Below are positions 32,231 to 41,127 of a DNA stretch of 64,000 nt, piece after piece. This DNA comes from Paracoccus sp. IB05 (lineage in GTDB: Bacteria > Pseudomonadota > Alphaproteobacteria > Rhodobacterales > Rhodobacteraceae). A program made the position numbers and the translations under genes. The stretch is taken from positions 1-64,000 of the forward strand of contig NZ_JAEFCF010000023.1 in assembly GCF_016405985.1 (NCBI RefSeq). Reading direction: 5' to 3'. Below the pieces are notes generated by a model, which had not been told where the DNA came from, did not search any database, and saw only the letters and a program-made list of their open reading frames with translations. How positions within the stretch are numbered: position 1 is the first letter of the stretch; every line of letters begins with the position of its first letter.

Positions 32231-33076
32231 ATGATCGGACCAAAAACCGGAGCCGCCATCTGCACCATTCTCTGGGGCTTCACCTATATGCTGGCCGGGC
32301 GCTGGCTGCCGCCGCATCCGGAAATGGCCGGCGCGGTGCGGGCGGTGGGGGGGGCCGGTTTCCTGTTTCTACTGAGCCGCGAATTGCCTAAGGCGGGCTG
32401 GTGGGGCCGGATGATCGTGCTCGGGACGCTGAATGTCGGGTTCTTCTTCGGGCTGTTTTTCATCGGGGCGATGCGGCTCCAGGGCGGGGTCGCGGCGGTG
32501 TTTCAGGCGCTTGGCCCGGTCCTCGTGCTGTTGATGGCCTGGGCGATCCTGCGCCGCCGGCCGACAGGGCTGCAATTCTTCGCGGTGCTGCTGGGCCTTG
32601 TGGGCGTGGCGATGGTTGTGCTGAAGGACGGTGCGGCGATTGACGGGATCGGGGTTGCGGCGATGCTGGGCTGTGTGCTGTCGATCTCGCTCGGGGGCGT
32701 GCTGCTCAGCCGCTGGGGCAGCCCGGGGATCAGCATCACTTCTTTCACGGCCTGGCAATTGCTGATCGGCGGTATCGAGCTGACGCTGGTCGCGCTTTTG
32801 ATCGGCGATTTCCAGGGGCCGCTGACCGGGCTGAACATCGTGGCCTTTGTGATCCTTGCCATCGTGCTGACCGGGATCCCGTTCCTGTTGTGGTTCCGGG
32901 GGATCGAGGCGGTGGGGGCGGTCGCGATCATGCCGCTGATCCTCTTGACGCCGGTAACGGCGCTGGTGCTGGATGCGGCCCTGTTGCAGATCATGCCCAC
33001 GGCGCTGCAAATCGCCGGGGTTGTGGTGGTGATCTCATCGCTTCTGATCAATCAGCGCGCCATGGCGGCGCGCTGA
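32231..33076 (+). CDS. EamA-family (DMT) transporter
   Basis: This 281-residue inner-membrane protein has ten predicted helices in two EamA repeats. The first starts AAICTILWGFTYMLAGRWLP, and the second covers about 145-275 (SISLGGVLLSRWG, LLWFRGIEAVGAVAIMPLILL, then TPVTALVLDAAL). The substrate is unpredictable; relatives export amino acids or metabolites. AGGAAAG with 4 bases of spacing precedes the ATG. It is convergent with murJ, whose stop lies 3 bp beyond. Confidence 0.88.
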   Translation: MIGPKTGAAICTILWGFTYMLAGRWLPPHPEMAGAVRAVGGAGFLFLLSRELPKAGWWGRMIVLGTLNVGFFFGLFFIGAMRLQGGVAAVFQALGPVLVLLMAWAILRRRPTGLQFFAVLLGLVGVAMVVLKDGAAIDGIGVAAMLGCVLSISLGGVLLSRWGSPGISITSFTAWQLLIGGIELTLVALLIGDFQGPLTGLNIVAFVILAIVLTGIPFLLWFRGIEAVGAVAIMPLILLTPVTALVLDAALLQIMPTALQIAGVVVVISSLLINQRAMAAR

Positions 33077-33079
33077 GAT

Positions 33080-34630
33080 TTACGCCCGCTTGCCGCGTCT
33101 GAGTGAGGATTTCAGATCGGCGAGGTTCATGGCGCCGGTGAGCGTCGCGGCAAGGAAATAGCTCGCCATCCCCGCCAGAACCAGGACCAGAAGCAACGGC
33201 GTCCGGGTGCCTTTTTCGGTCACGGCATCACCCAGGACCCAGACCAGCCCAAGCAGAACCGCACCCATCAGCAGCGAAGACAGGATGATCCGGGGCAGCC
33301 GCTTGCGGAACCGGTCATCCATCGTGGCCGAAATCCCCATGCTGCGCGAGCCAAGCCAGAGCTGGACCACCATGATCCAGGCCGAAACCGTGGTCGCAAT
33401 CGCCGCCGCGAGAAAGCCGATCAGCGGCATCAGCGCGACCGCGACAACCAGGTTCACCACCATCGCGACCACGGCATAATTGAACGGGCGCCTCGTGTCA
33501 TGGCGGGCGTAAAACTGCGGTTGCAGGACCTTGTGCAACACGAAGGCCGGCAGGCCCGCGCCGTAGATCGCCAGCGCCAGCGCGGTATTGTCGGCGGCAT
33601 GGGCGCTATAGGCGCCACGCTCGAAAATCACGCCGATGATGGGCCGCGCGATCACGATCAGCGCCACAGCGGCGGGCAGGGTCAGCAAAAGCGCAAATTC
33701 CGCCCCGCGCGAGAAACTGAACCGCGCGCCCTCGGCATCCGAGGCCCGCAGCCGCCGCGCCAGTTCCGGCAGCAAGACGACGCCAATCGCGATCCCCACC
33801 ACGCCCAGCGGCAGCTGGTAAAGCCGGTCGGCATTGTAAAGCCAGGTCATGGCGCCATCGGTATAGCTCGCAACCCGGCGGCCAACGACCAGATTGACCT
33901 GAACCACGCCCCCCGCCAGTGCCGCCGGGGCGGCGATGATGGCAAGGCGTTTCAGCTCGGGCGTCCATTTCGGGAGCTGGAACGGCAGCGAAAACCCGAG
34001 CCGCTTCAGCGCCAGCCACACGGCCACAAGCTGCAACACGCCCGAGATCGAGATCGCCCAGGCCAGCGTGACGCCCATATCCCAGCCGAACCGGCGCGCA
34101 AGCAGCATGCCCGCGATCATCGTCAGCGACAAAAGCGCGGTAACAGCCGAGGTTGCGAGGAACCGCCCCATCGAATTCAGCACGCCAGACAAAAGCGCGG
34201 TCAGCGAGATGAAAAGAATATAGGGAAATGCAATCCGGCCATAGGTGATCGCCAGATCAAAGCGGGTATCCACCTCGAACCCGGCCGCGAGGATCCAGAC
34301 CAGCACCGGCATCGCCACGATACAGACCGCCGAAAAGACCGCGAGAAAGGCCGCCATTGTCCAGAACGCGTCGCGGGCAAAGCCATTGGCATCCTCGCCC
34401 GCCTCCAGCTTTTTGGCATACATCGGCACAAAGGCCATGTTGAAGGCGCCCTCGGCGAACAACCGGCGGAACATGTTTGGCAAGGATTGCGCCGCGACCA
34501 GCGCCTGGCTGACCGGCCCGTCCCCCAGATAGGCCGCCATGAACATATCTCGCACGAGGCCCGCGACGCGTGAAATCAGCGTCCAGAAGCCTACGGTGAG
34601 GAAGCCCGCCACCAGCCGGATCGGTTTCAT
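33080..34630 (-). CDS. murJ: Lipid II flippase MurJ
   Basis: This 516-residue MOP-superfamily flippase, with about 14 helices, moves lipid II to the periplasm for peptidoglycan synthesis. It begins MKPIRLVAGFLTVGFWTLIS, followed by RVAGLVRDM and the family stretch LPNMFRRLFAEGAFNMAFVP. I chose the ATG at 34630; GAGGAG lies 11 bases upstream, rather distant. It follows glnD by 37 bp on the same strand, a conserved alphaproteobacterial pairing. Confidence 0.94.
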   Translation of the reverse strand: MKPIRLVAGFLTVGFWTLISRVAGLVRDMFMAAYLGDGPVSQALVAAQSLPNMFRRLFAEGAFNMAFVPMYAKKLEAGEDANGFARDAFWTMAAFLAVFSAVCIVAMPVLVWILAAGFEVDTRFDLAITYGRIAFPYILFISLTALLSGVLNSMGRFLATSAVTALLSLTMIAGMLLARRFGWDMGVTLAWAISISGVLQLVAVWLALKRLGFSLPFQLPKWTPELKRLAIIAAPAALAGGVVQVNLVVGRRVASYTDGAMTWLYNADRLYQLPLGVVGIAIGVVLLPELARRLRASDAEGARFSFSRGAEFALLLTLPAAVALIVIARPIIGVIFERGAYSAHAADNTALALAIYGAGLPAFVLHKVLQPQFYARHDTRRPFNYAVVAMVVNLVVAVALMPLIGFLAAAIATTVSAWIMVVQLWLGSRSMGISATMDDRFRKRLPRIILSSLLMGAVLLGLVWVLGDAVTEKGTRTPLLLVLVLAGMASYFLAATLTGAMNLADLKSSLRRGKRA

Positions 34631-34667
34631 TTCGGGATCTGCTCCTCGCGCCTGCGATCTGTGTTGT

Positions 34668-37541
34668 TCAGCCCTGGGCCTGCGCCCGTTCTGCACCATC
34701 GCTTATCGCCTGGCGCAGCTTTTTTTCCAGCGCTTCCTGGCGCCGTTTTTCGTGCAGTTTCAGCCCGAACGTGTCTTTCACATAGAATGTGTCGACCACC
34801 TGGGCGCCGTAAGTCGCGATCACCGCCGAAACGATCGAGATGTTGTTATTCGCCAGCGTCCGGGTCAGGTCATAAAGCAGACCCGGGCGGTCGCGGGTAT
34901 CGACCTCGATGATCGTGTAGATATCCGAGCCTTCGTTATCGATGGTGATATGGGTCGGAAAGCGGAATTCACGCTCGCGCCGTTTCACCTTGTCGCGGTC
35001 CTTCAGGGCCTCGCGCGCCACGACCTGGCCACGCAGCGTCTTTTCGATCATGCCACGCAGCCGGGGCAGGCGGGAAATCTCATAGGGGTGGCCCTCGGCA
35101 TCCTGAACCCAGAACACTGCCGTGGCATAGCCGTCTTTCGACGTATAGGTGCGGGCATCGACCACATTGGCGCCCACCAGCGCCAGCGCGCCTGCGAGGC
35201 GCGAGAAGATACCGGGGTGATCGGCCAGCGCGAAACAGGCGCGGGTGGCATCGCGCGAGAGATCCGGCTCCAGATCGATCCGGATCTCGTCATCGCCGAT
35301 CCCGAGCAGCAGCCGCGCGAAAACGGCCTGGGTCGAGGTTTCAAGCCCCTGCCAGTATTGCGGATAATGGCGTTGCGTCTCGGTACGCAGGTCTTTGGCG
35401 TCCCAGTCGGGCAGGGCCTCGCGCAGGGCCCGCTTCGCCTCATCGGCGCGGTTCTCGCGGTTGACGGTTTCCAGCCCCGCCTCCAGCGCCTCGGCAGTGA
35501 CCTGGTGGAGCTGACGCAGCAGCATCGCTTTCCAGTTGTTCCAGGTGTTCGGCCCGACGCCCCGGATATCGCAGACCGTCAGCACCGTCAGCAGGTCAAG
35601 GCGTTTGCGGGTCTTTACCGCTTTGGCAAAATCCCTGACCGTGCGCGGATCCCCGATATCGCGTTTCTGCGCCATGTCGGACATCAGAAGATGCCAGCGC
35701 ACCAGCCATTCGACTGTCTCGCATTCTTCATCATTCAGCCCAAGACGCGGCGTCACCCGCCGGGCGATCTGGGCGCCAAGGATCGAATGGTCCTCGGGTC
35801 GGCCCTTGCCGATATCATGCAGCAAAAGCGCGACATAAAGCACCTTGCGGCTCACGCCGGTCTTGAGGATTTCCGATGACAGCGGCAGCTCTTCGATCAG
35901 CTCTTCGCGTTCGATCTGCGCCAGGGTCGAGATGCATTGGATCGTGTGTTCATCCACCGTGTAGGAATGGTAGACGTTGAATTGCATCATCGCGACGATG
36001 GGCTCGAATTCGGGGATGAACGCGGCCAGCACGCCCAGCTCGTTCATCCGCCGGAGCGAGCGTTCCGGGTTGCCATGTTTCAGCAGCAGATCAAGGAAGA
36101 TCCGCGCCGCTTCGGGGTCTTCGCGCATCTCGTCATCGATCAGCGCGAGATTCGCGGTGACCAGACGCATGACATTCGGGTGCAGCAGATAGCCGGTCCG
36201 CAGCCCTTCCTCAAAAACGCGCAACAGATTCAGTTTATCTTTCAGGAACTCTGCCGGGTTCACCACGTCGATCCGGCCCTGGACCAGGCGATAGCCCGGA
36301 CGGACGCGTTTGGTCAGCTTGAACAGCCCCATCAGCGAGGCCTCGCGTTTGGCGTGCCGTGCCTCGAGCCCGGTCAGGAAGATGCGGGTCAGCTCGCCGA
36401 CCCGGGTGGCATGGCGGAAGTAATCCTGCATGAAGATCTCGACCGCGCGCCGGCCACGGGCATCCTTATAGCCCATGCGCAACGCCACCTCGGGCTGGAG
36501 GTCGAAGGTCAGCTGATCGGTCGGACGCCCGGTGATGTAATGCAGATGGCTGCGCACCACCCAGAGGAAATCCTCGGCGGCGCGGAAGGTCTCATATTCC
36601 TCGCGGGTGAAGAGACCGGCATTCACCAGCCCCGCCGCTTTCGGCACCCGGTGCAGATATTTGCCGATCCAATAGAGGGTCTGGAGGTCGCGCAGCCCCC
36701 CCTTGCCCTCTTTGACATTCGGCTCCAGCACATAGCGCTGGCCGCCCTGGCGGCGGTGGCGCTCGGTCCGCTCCGCGAGTTTCGCCTCGATGAATTCAGG
36801 CCCGGTTTTGCGGAAGACCTCATTCCAGAGCTTTTCGGCCAGATCCCCGGCCAGGGCTTCATCGCCGGTGATGAAGCGTTTCTCGAGCATGGCGGTGCGG
36901 ATCGTGATGTCTTCGCGCGCAAGGCGGAGGCAATCGCGGATGGTGCGGACCGCGTGGCCGACCTTCAGCTTCAGATCCCAGAGCATGTAAAGCATCGATT
37001 CAACCACGCATTCCGCCCATGGCGTGGTTTTCATCGGGGTCAGGAACAGAAGGTCGATATCGGAATGCGGCGCCATCTCGGCGCGTCCATAGCCGCCGAC
37101 TGCGAGGATCGCGAGCCGTTCGGCATCGGTCGGGATCGCCACCGGATGCAGCTTTTGCGCGATGGTGAAGGCGATGATCACCAGCTGATCCGTCAGCCAG
37201 GCCTGGGCCGAGATCAGCGGCCTTGCCTCGGCCGGATGGTCGCGGAAGGCCTCGGCCAGGGCGGCATTGGCGCGGGTTTTTGCCGCAGCCAGATGCGCGA
37301 CCGCAACGGCGCGCAAGGCCTTTCCGTCAAGCCCGGGGGCAAGATCGGCGAGGATCGCCGCCGTCACGGCCTCTGTGTCGATGATCGCGTCTTCGGGCAG
37401 CAAAAGCGCAATGGCAGCCGGAACAAATCCGGCTGCCTTGTCAGTTGTTTCTGGGCCGGTCCTGGAGGCCCTCTGTCCAGCCCGCTTGCGCGGGGCCGGA
37501 TCAGAGCCCGGCGCCGGAGAAGCTGCGGGGCGCAGGGTCAA
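34668..37541 (-). CDS. glnD: [Protein-PII] uridylyltransferase / uridylyl-removing enzyme
   Basis: This 957-residue sensor of glutamine modifies PII proteins to control nitrogen metabolism. It has a nucleotidyltransferase domain with GGYGRAEMAPHSDIDLLFL, a PII-uridylyltransferase helical domain, an HD hydrolase domain with ALLLHDIGKGRPEDHS, and two C-terminal ACT domains (starting near DHPGIFSRLAGALALVGANV and DTRDRPGLLYDLTRTL). The start is a TTG at 37541 with AGGTGG 6 bases upstream; it overlaps the end of the upstream lipoprotein gene by 41 bases, and no ATG occurs in the proline-rich N-terminal stretch. The true start could be further in. Confidence 0.94.
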   Translation of the reverse strand: MTLRPAASPAPGSDPAPRKRAGQRASRTGPETTDKAAGFVPAAIALLLPEDAIIDTEAVTAAILADLAPGLDGKALRAVAVAHLAAAKTRANAALAEAFRDHPAEARPLISAQAWLTDQLVIIAFTIAQKLHPVAIPTDAERLAILAVGGYGRAEMAPHSDIDLLFLTPMKTTPWAECVVESMLYMLWDLKLKVGHAVRTIRDCLRLAREDITIRTAMLEKRFITGDEALAGDLAEKLWNEVFRKTGPEFIEAKLAERTERHRRQGGQRYVLEPNVKEGKGGLRDLQTLYWIGKYLHRVPKAAGLVNAGLFTREEYETFRAAEDFLWVVRSHLHYITGRPTDQLTFDLQPEVALRMGYKDARGRRAVEIFMQDYFRHATRVGELTRIFLTGLEARHAKREASLMGLFKLTKRVRPGYRLVQGRIDVVNPAEFLKDKLNLLRVFEEGLRTGYLLHPNVMRLVTANLALIDDEMREDPEAARIFLDLLLKHGNPERSLRRMNELGVLAAFIPEFEPIVAMMQFNVYHSYTVDEHTIQCISTLAQIEREELIEELPLSSEILKTGVSRKVLYVALLLHDIGKGRPEDHSILGAQIARRVTPRLGLNDEECETVEWLVRWHLLMSDMAQKRDIGDPRTVRDFAKAVKTRKRLDLLTVLTVCDIRGVGPNTWNNWKAMLLRQLHQVTAEALEAGLETVNRENRADEAKRALREALPDWDAKDLRTETQRHYPQYWQGLETSTQAVFARLLLGIGDDEIRIDLEPDLSRDATRACFALADHPGIFSRLAGALALVGANVVDARTYTSKDGYATAVFWVQDAEGHPYEISRLPRLRGMIEKTLRGQVVAREALKDRDKVKRREREFRFPTHITIDNEGSDIYTIIEVDTRDRPGLLYDLTRTLANNNISIVSAVIATYGAQVVDTFYVKDTFGLKLHEKRRQEALEKKLRQAISDGAERAQAQG

Positions 37542-38673
37542 TCACGACCACCTGATTGTTGCGGATTTCGGCGACGGCGAGGCCGCGTTCATTGGTGCCA
37601 TTGCTGCGCAGCCGGAAGATGCCGGAAACGCCCACGAAACCGGCATTCTGCGTCAGCGAGCCTGCGGACAGGTCATTGCCCTGCCGCGCCAGCGCGCCGA
37701 TGGCAGCGATCCCGTCATAGGCGAGACCGGCAATCGGATGCGGTGCCGCGCCGTAAGAGGCCTGGTAGCGGTTCTGGAACTGTGCATAGAGATTGGGGTC
37801 GGGCAGGGTGAACCAGCCGCCCTGGATCCCCGGAAGACCGAGGGTCTGGGCCGGGACATCCCAGCGGGTCAGGCCAAGGAATTTCGCGGCATTGCGGTCA
37901 AGGCCATTGTCCAGCAGCAGCTGGCTCAAAAGCGGCAGCGCGCCTGCGGTATCCGCGGTCAGGAACAGGGCCGAGGCCCCGGTGTCGCGCACAGTGGAGA
38001 CGATGCCCGGTGCGGCAGCCGATACGCCCTGCTGGCTGAAATCATAAGAGGCGACGCCCACGACCGTGCCGCCTGCGGCCGAGACCCCGCGCTGGATGGC
38101 GCGCTTGCCGGCCTCGCCTGCGCTATTCTTCTCATGCACGATCATGATGCGGTTGCGGCCCTGTCTGACCGCGTAAGAGGCCATGCGGCGGGCCGCATTG
38201 TCGAAGGTCGGGCCCAGCACAAAGACATTGCCGCCGGCGATATCGACATTGTTCGAGAAGGCGAGGACATTGATCCCCTTGCCGGCCATGGCGACGCCTG
38301 CGGCATTGGCCTCCTGCGCGAAGACCGGGCCGAGGATGATTTCGGCGCCTTCGGCCACGGCCTGGATCGCGGCGGCAGAAGCCTGCGACGGGTTGCCGCC
38401 GGTCTGGTAGATGCGAAGATCGATCTTCACGCCCGAAAGATCGGCGGCAGCAAGGCGCGCGGCATTGGTCAGGCTGTTGGCGAGGATCTGGTCACTGGCC
38501 TGGCCGGACCCGCCGGGCACCAGCAGCGCCACCTGTACCGGCTTTGAACGGTCGGATTTGCCGGGCGTGCCGCCGCCACCGCCTTGCGGAACGCAGGCGG
38601 CAGCAAAGAGCGCGAAGAAGACAAAAAGGAACCGGCCCAGGGACTTGCGGGCCATCGGGAATGCGGACAACAT
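37501..38673 (-). CDS. Penicillin-binding-protein activator-like lipoprotein (LpoA/periplasmic-binding fold)
   Basis: This 390-residue protein has a lipoprotein signal (about 1-27) with lipobox LFAAAC and a Gly-rich linker. The rest resembles leucine-binding-type periplasmic proteins (VQVALLVPGGSGQASDQILA; AEIILGPVFAQEANAAGVAM; IAGLAYDGIAAIGALARQG), as in the LpoA family that activates PBP1A in gamma-proteobacteria. That function is inferred for alphaproteobacteria. GAGGAG with 5 bases of spacing precedes the ATG at 38673. It is divergent from rsmI, a common neighbour of lpoA in other proteobacteria. Confidence 0.88.
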   Translation of the reverse strand: MLSAFPMARKSLGRFLFVFFALFAAACVPQGGGGGTPGKSDRSKPVQVALLVPGGSGQASDQILANSLTNAARLAAADLSGVKIDLRIYQTGGNPSQASAAAIQAVAEGAEIILGPVFAQEANAAGVAMAGKGINVLAFSNNVDIAGGNVFVLGPTFDNAARRMASYAVRQGRNRIMIVHEKNSAGEAGKRAIQRGVSAAGGTVVGVASYDFSQQGVSAAAPGIVSTVRDTGASALFLTADTAGALPLLSQLLLDNGLDRNAAKFLGLTRWDVPAQTLGLPGIQGGWFTLPDPNLYAQFQNRYQASYGAAPHPIAGLAYDGIAAIGALARQGNDLSAGSLTQNAGFVGVSGIFRLRSNGTNERGLAVAEIRNNQVVVIDPAPRSFSGAGL

Positions 38674-38772
38674 CAGGTCTCCTCACGCGGGAACCGCCCT
38701 GAACAAGGGCGCGACGACAGCGCGAAGGTTAGTTGTTTCCGGGATCGAAGTAAACGCGCGCAGAGGAATGAG

Positions 38773-39666
38773 ATGGTGGGAAGTTCGGAAAATTCTCCCC
38801 GCTGGCGGGCCTCCGCCGGTCGGGTCGAGCCTGGTCTGCATATGGTCGCCACTCCGATCGGGGCGGCGCGTGACATCACGCTCAGGGCATTGGATATCCT
38901 TGCCGGGGCCGATGTGCTGGCGGCCGAGGATACCAGGACGCTCCGGCACCTGATGGAGATCCACGGCATCGCGCTGGAGGGACGACCGCTGATCGCGGTG
39001 CATGACCATAACGAGAAAGGCATCGCATCACGGATCACCGGGCTTCTCGCCGAGGGCAAATCGGTGGCCTATGCCTCGGAAGCGGGGACACCGCTGATCT
39101 CGGATCCGGGCTTTGGCCTGGCGCGGGCGGCGGTGGAGGCGGGGGCGAAGGTGCTGGCCGCCCCCGGGGCCTCGGCGCTGCTGGCCGCTTTGGCGGTGGC
39201 CGGGTTGCCGACTGACCGCTTCCTCTTCGCGGGCTTTCCGCCGGTCGCCGCAGGCGAGAGGCAGCGGTTTCTCACCGGGGCCACGCGCGGCGACGCGACC
39301 CTGGTGCTGTACGAATCGCCCCGCCGGATCCGTAAGACGCTTGCGGAGCTGATCGCGATCTGCGGGCCGGACCGACCGGTTGCTGTGTGCCGCGAGCTGA
39401 CCAAAAGACACGAAGAAATCCTGCGTGGGTCGCTGGCCGAAGTGCTTGAACGTCTTGGTGATCAGGACCCAAAGGGCGAGATCGTGCTGGTTGTCGATCG
39501 CGGCGCGCCCGAACAGGTCGGACTGGAATCCATCGCCGTGGCGCTGGATCAGGCCCTTGCAACGATGCGCGTTAAGGAAGCAGCAGCATTTGTCGCGCAA
39601 ACTCTGAATGTGCCGCGCCGTGAGGTCTATCAGATGGCCCTTGCGCGCAGTCAGAAACCGGAATGA
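38773..39666 (+). CDS. rsmI: 16S rRNA (cytidine-1402-2'-O)-methyltransferase
   Basis: This 297-residue tetrapyrrole-methylase-fold enzyme methylates the ribose of C1402 in 16S rRNA. Family signatures are GLHMVATPIGAARDITLRAL, AAEDTRTLRHL, SVAYASEAGTPLISDPGF and FAGFPP. AGAGGA with 5 bases of spacing precedes the ATG at 38773. The downstream yraN gene starts 13 bp after its stop, and both belong to the conserved rsmI-yraN-gshB cluster beside the LpoA-like gene. Confidence 0.95.
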   Translation: MVGSSENSPRWRASAGRVEPGLHMVATPIGAARDITLRALDILAGADVLAAEDTRTLRHLMEIHGIALEGRPLIAVHDHNEKGIASRITGLLAEGKSVAYASEAGTPLISDPGFGLARAAVEAGAKVLAAPGASALLAALAVAGLPTDRFLFAGFPPVAAGERQRFLTGATRGDATLVLYESPRRIRKTLAELIAICGPDRPVAVCRELTKRHEEILRGSLAEVLERLGDQDPKGEIVLVVDRGAPEQVGLESIAVALDQALATMRVKEAAAFVAQTLNVPRREVYQMALARSQKPE

Positions 39667-39679
39667 CGCAGGACCTGCC

Positions 39680-40096
39680 ATGCCCCTTGATTTCGTTCAG
39701 GATGATATCGTTCCCTCTGCGCGGCGAAGACGCGGATTGTGCAGCCATCTGACCGGCCTCGCGGCCGAAGAAGCGGTTGCCCGCAAATATCAGGCGCAGG
39801 GCTATAAGATCCTCGCCAGGCGCTGGCGTGGGGCAGCCGGCGAGATCGATATTATTGCCGGCAAAGGCGATGATCTCGCAATCGTCGAAGTCAAAAGCGC
39901 GCGCAGTCATGATATCGCAGCCGGGTATTTCGGGCACGCGCAGCAGATCCGGCTTGGCGCCTGTGCCGAGGAATATCTCCGGGAAATCCACCTGGGCGGC
40001 CGCGATCCGATGACAATTGTGGATATGCGTTTTGATCTGGCGCTGGTTGATGGCCTGGGGCGCATCGACATCGCAGAGGCTGCCTTTTTTCTCTGA
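39680..40096 (+). CDS. YraN family (UPF0102) endonuclease-like protein
   Basis: This 138-residue protein has the restriction-endonuclease-like fold of YraN: GLAAEEAVARKYQAQGYKIL, then AAGEIDIIAGKGDDLAIVEVKSA, whose E-x-D...E-x-K pattern resembles a nuclease active site. Its physiological role is not settled. It lies between rsmI and gshB, the usual neighbourhood. The ribosome site is weak (GCAGGA). Confidence 0.88.
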   Translation: MPLDFVQDDIVPSARRRRGLCSHLTGLAAEEAVARKYQAQGYKILARRWRGAAGEIDIIAGKGDDLAIVEVKSARSHDIAAGYFGHAQQIRLGACAEEYLREIHLGGRDPMTIVDMRFDLALVDGLGRIDIAEAAFFL

Positions 40097-40180
40097 TCCA
40101 AAGCCTGGCAAAAGGCACAGACGGGTTTGCATCGGCTGCCGCCTTGCGGCATCAAAGGGGCAGAACAGCCGGAGCATGTT

Positions 40181-41125
40181 ATGGCACTCAAGGTCGCCCT
40201 TCAGATGGACCCGATCGGATCGGTCAATATCGACGCCGATTCCACTTTCCGCATTGCGCTGGAGGCCCAGATCCGCGGGCACAGGCTGTTTTTCTACACC
40301 CCCGACCGGCTGGCCTTTGTCGAAGGGCGGGTCCTCGCGCGTGGCCAATGGATCGAGCTGCGCCGCGAAAAGGGCAATCATGTCAGTTTCGGCGCGGAGA
40401 CCGAGGTCGATCTCGCCGATTTCGATGTCGTCTGGCTGCGCCAGGATCCGCCATTCGACATGGGGTATATCACCACGACCCATCTGCTCGACCTGATCCG
40501 GACAAAAACGCTGGTGGTCAATGATCCGTTCTGGGTCCGGAACTTCCCGGAAAAGCTGCTCGTGCTGCGGTTCCCCGACCTCACCCCTCCGACAGCCATC
40601 GCCCGCGATCTTGAAACGATTCGCGCCTTCAAGGCCCGGCATGGCGACATCATTCTCAAGCCGCTTTACGGCAATGGCGGCGCCGGTGTGTTCCGGCTGG
40701 ATGAGAATGACCGCAACCTTTCGTCGCTTTACGAGCTCTTTACCTCGATGTCGCGTGAACCGATGATCGTACAGAAATTCCTCCCCGCCGTGGCCAAGGG
40801 CGACAAGCGGGTTATTCTGGTCGATGGTGAACCGGTTGGTGCGATCAACCGGGTGCCGCAGGCGGGTGAGACGCGTTCAAATATGCATGTGGGCGGGCGG
40901 CCCGAAAAGATCGGGCTCAGCGACCGCGATCTCGAGATCTGCCGCCGTATCGGCCCGACCCTGCGCGAACATGGCCAGATCTTCGTCGGTATCGACGTGA
41001 TCGGTGACTGGCTGACCGAGATCAACGTGACCTCGCCCACCGGCATTCAGGAGCTGGAGCGGTTTGACGGCACCAATGCCGCCGAGAAAATCTGGCAGGC
41101 GATCGAAGCGAAGCGCGCCGGCTGA
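40181..41125 (+). CDS. gshB: Glutathione synthetase
   Basis: This 314-residue ATP-grasp enzyme joins gamma-glutamylcysteine and glycine to make glutathione. Landmarks are the N-terminal [20 protein letters not shown], the [20 protein letters not shown] segment, ATP-binding [15 protein letters not shown], and [19 protein letters not shown] near the end. GGAG with 6 bases of spacing precedes the ATG at 40181. Glutathione supports the GST and persulfide dioxygenase genes elsewhere in the window. Confidence 0.96.
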   Translation: MALKVALQMDPIGSVNIDADSTFRIALEAQIRGHRLFFYTPDRLAFVEGRVLARGQWIELRREKGNHVSFGAETEVDLADFDVVWLRQDPPFDMGYITTTHLLDLIRTKTLVVNDPFWVRNFPEKLLVLRFPDLTPPTAIARDLETIRAFKARHGDIILKPLYGNGGAGVFRLDENDRNLSSLYELFTSMSREPMIVQKFLPAVAKGDKRVILVDGEPVGAINRVPQAGETRSNMHVGGRPEKIGLSDRDLEICRRIGPTLREHGQIFVGIDVIGDWLTEINVTSPTGIQELERFDGTNAAEKIWQAIEAKRAG

Positions 41126-41127
41126 CC

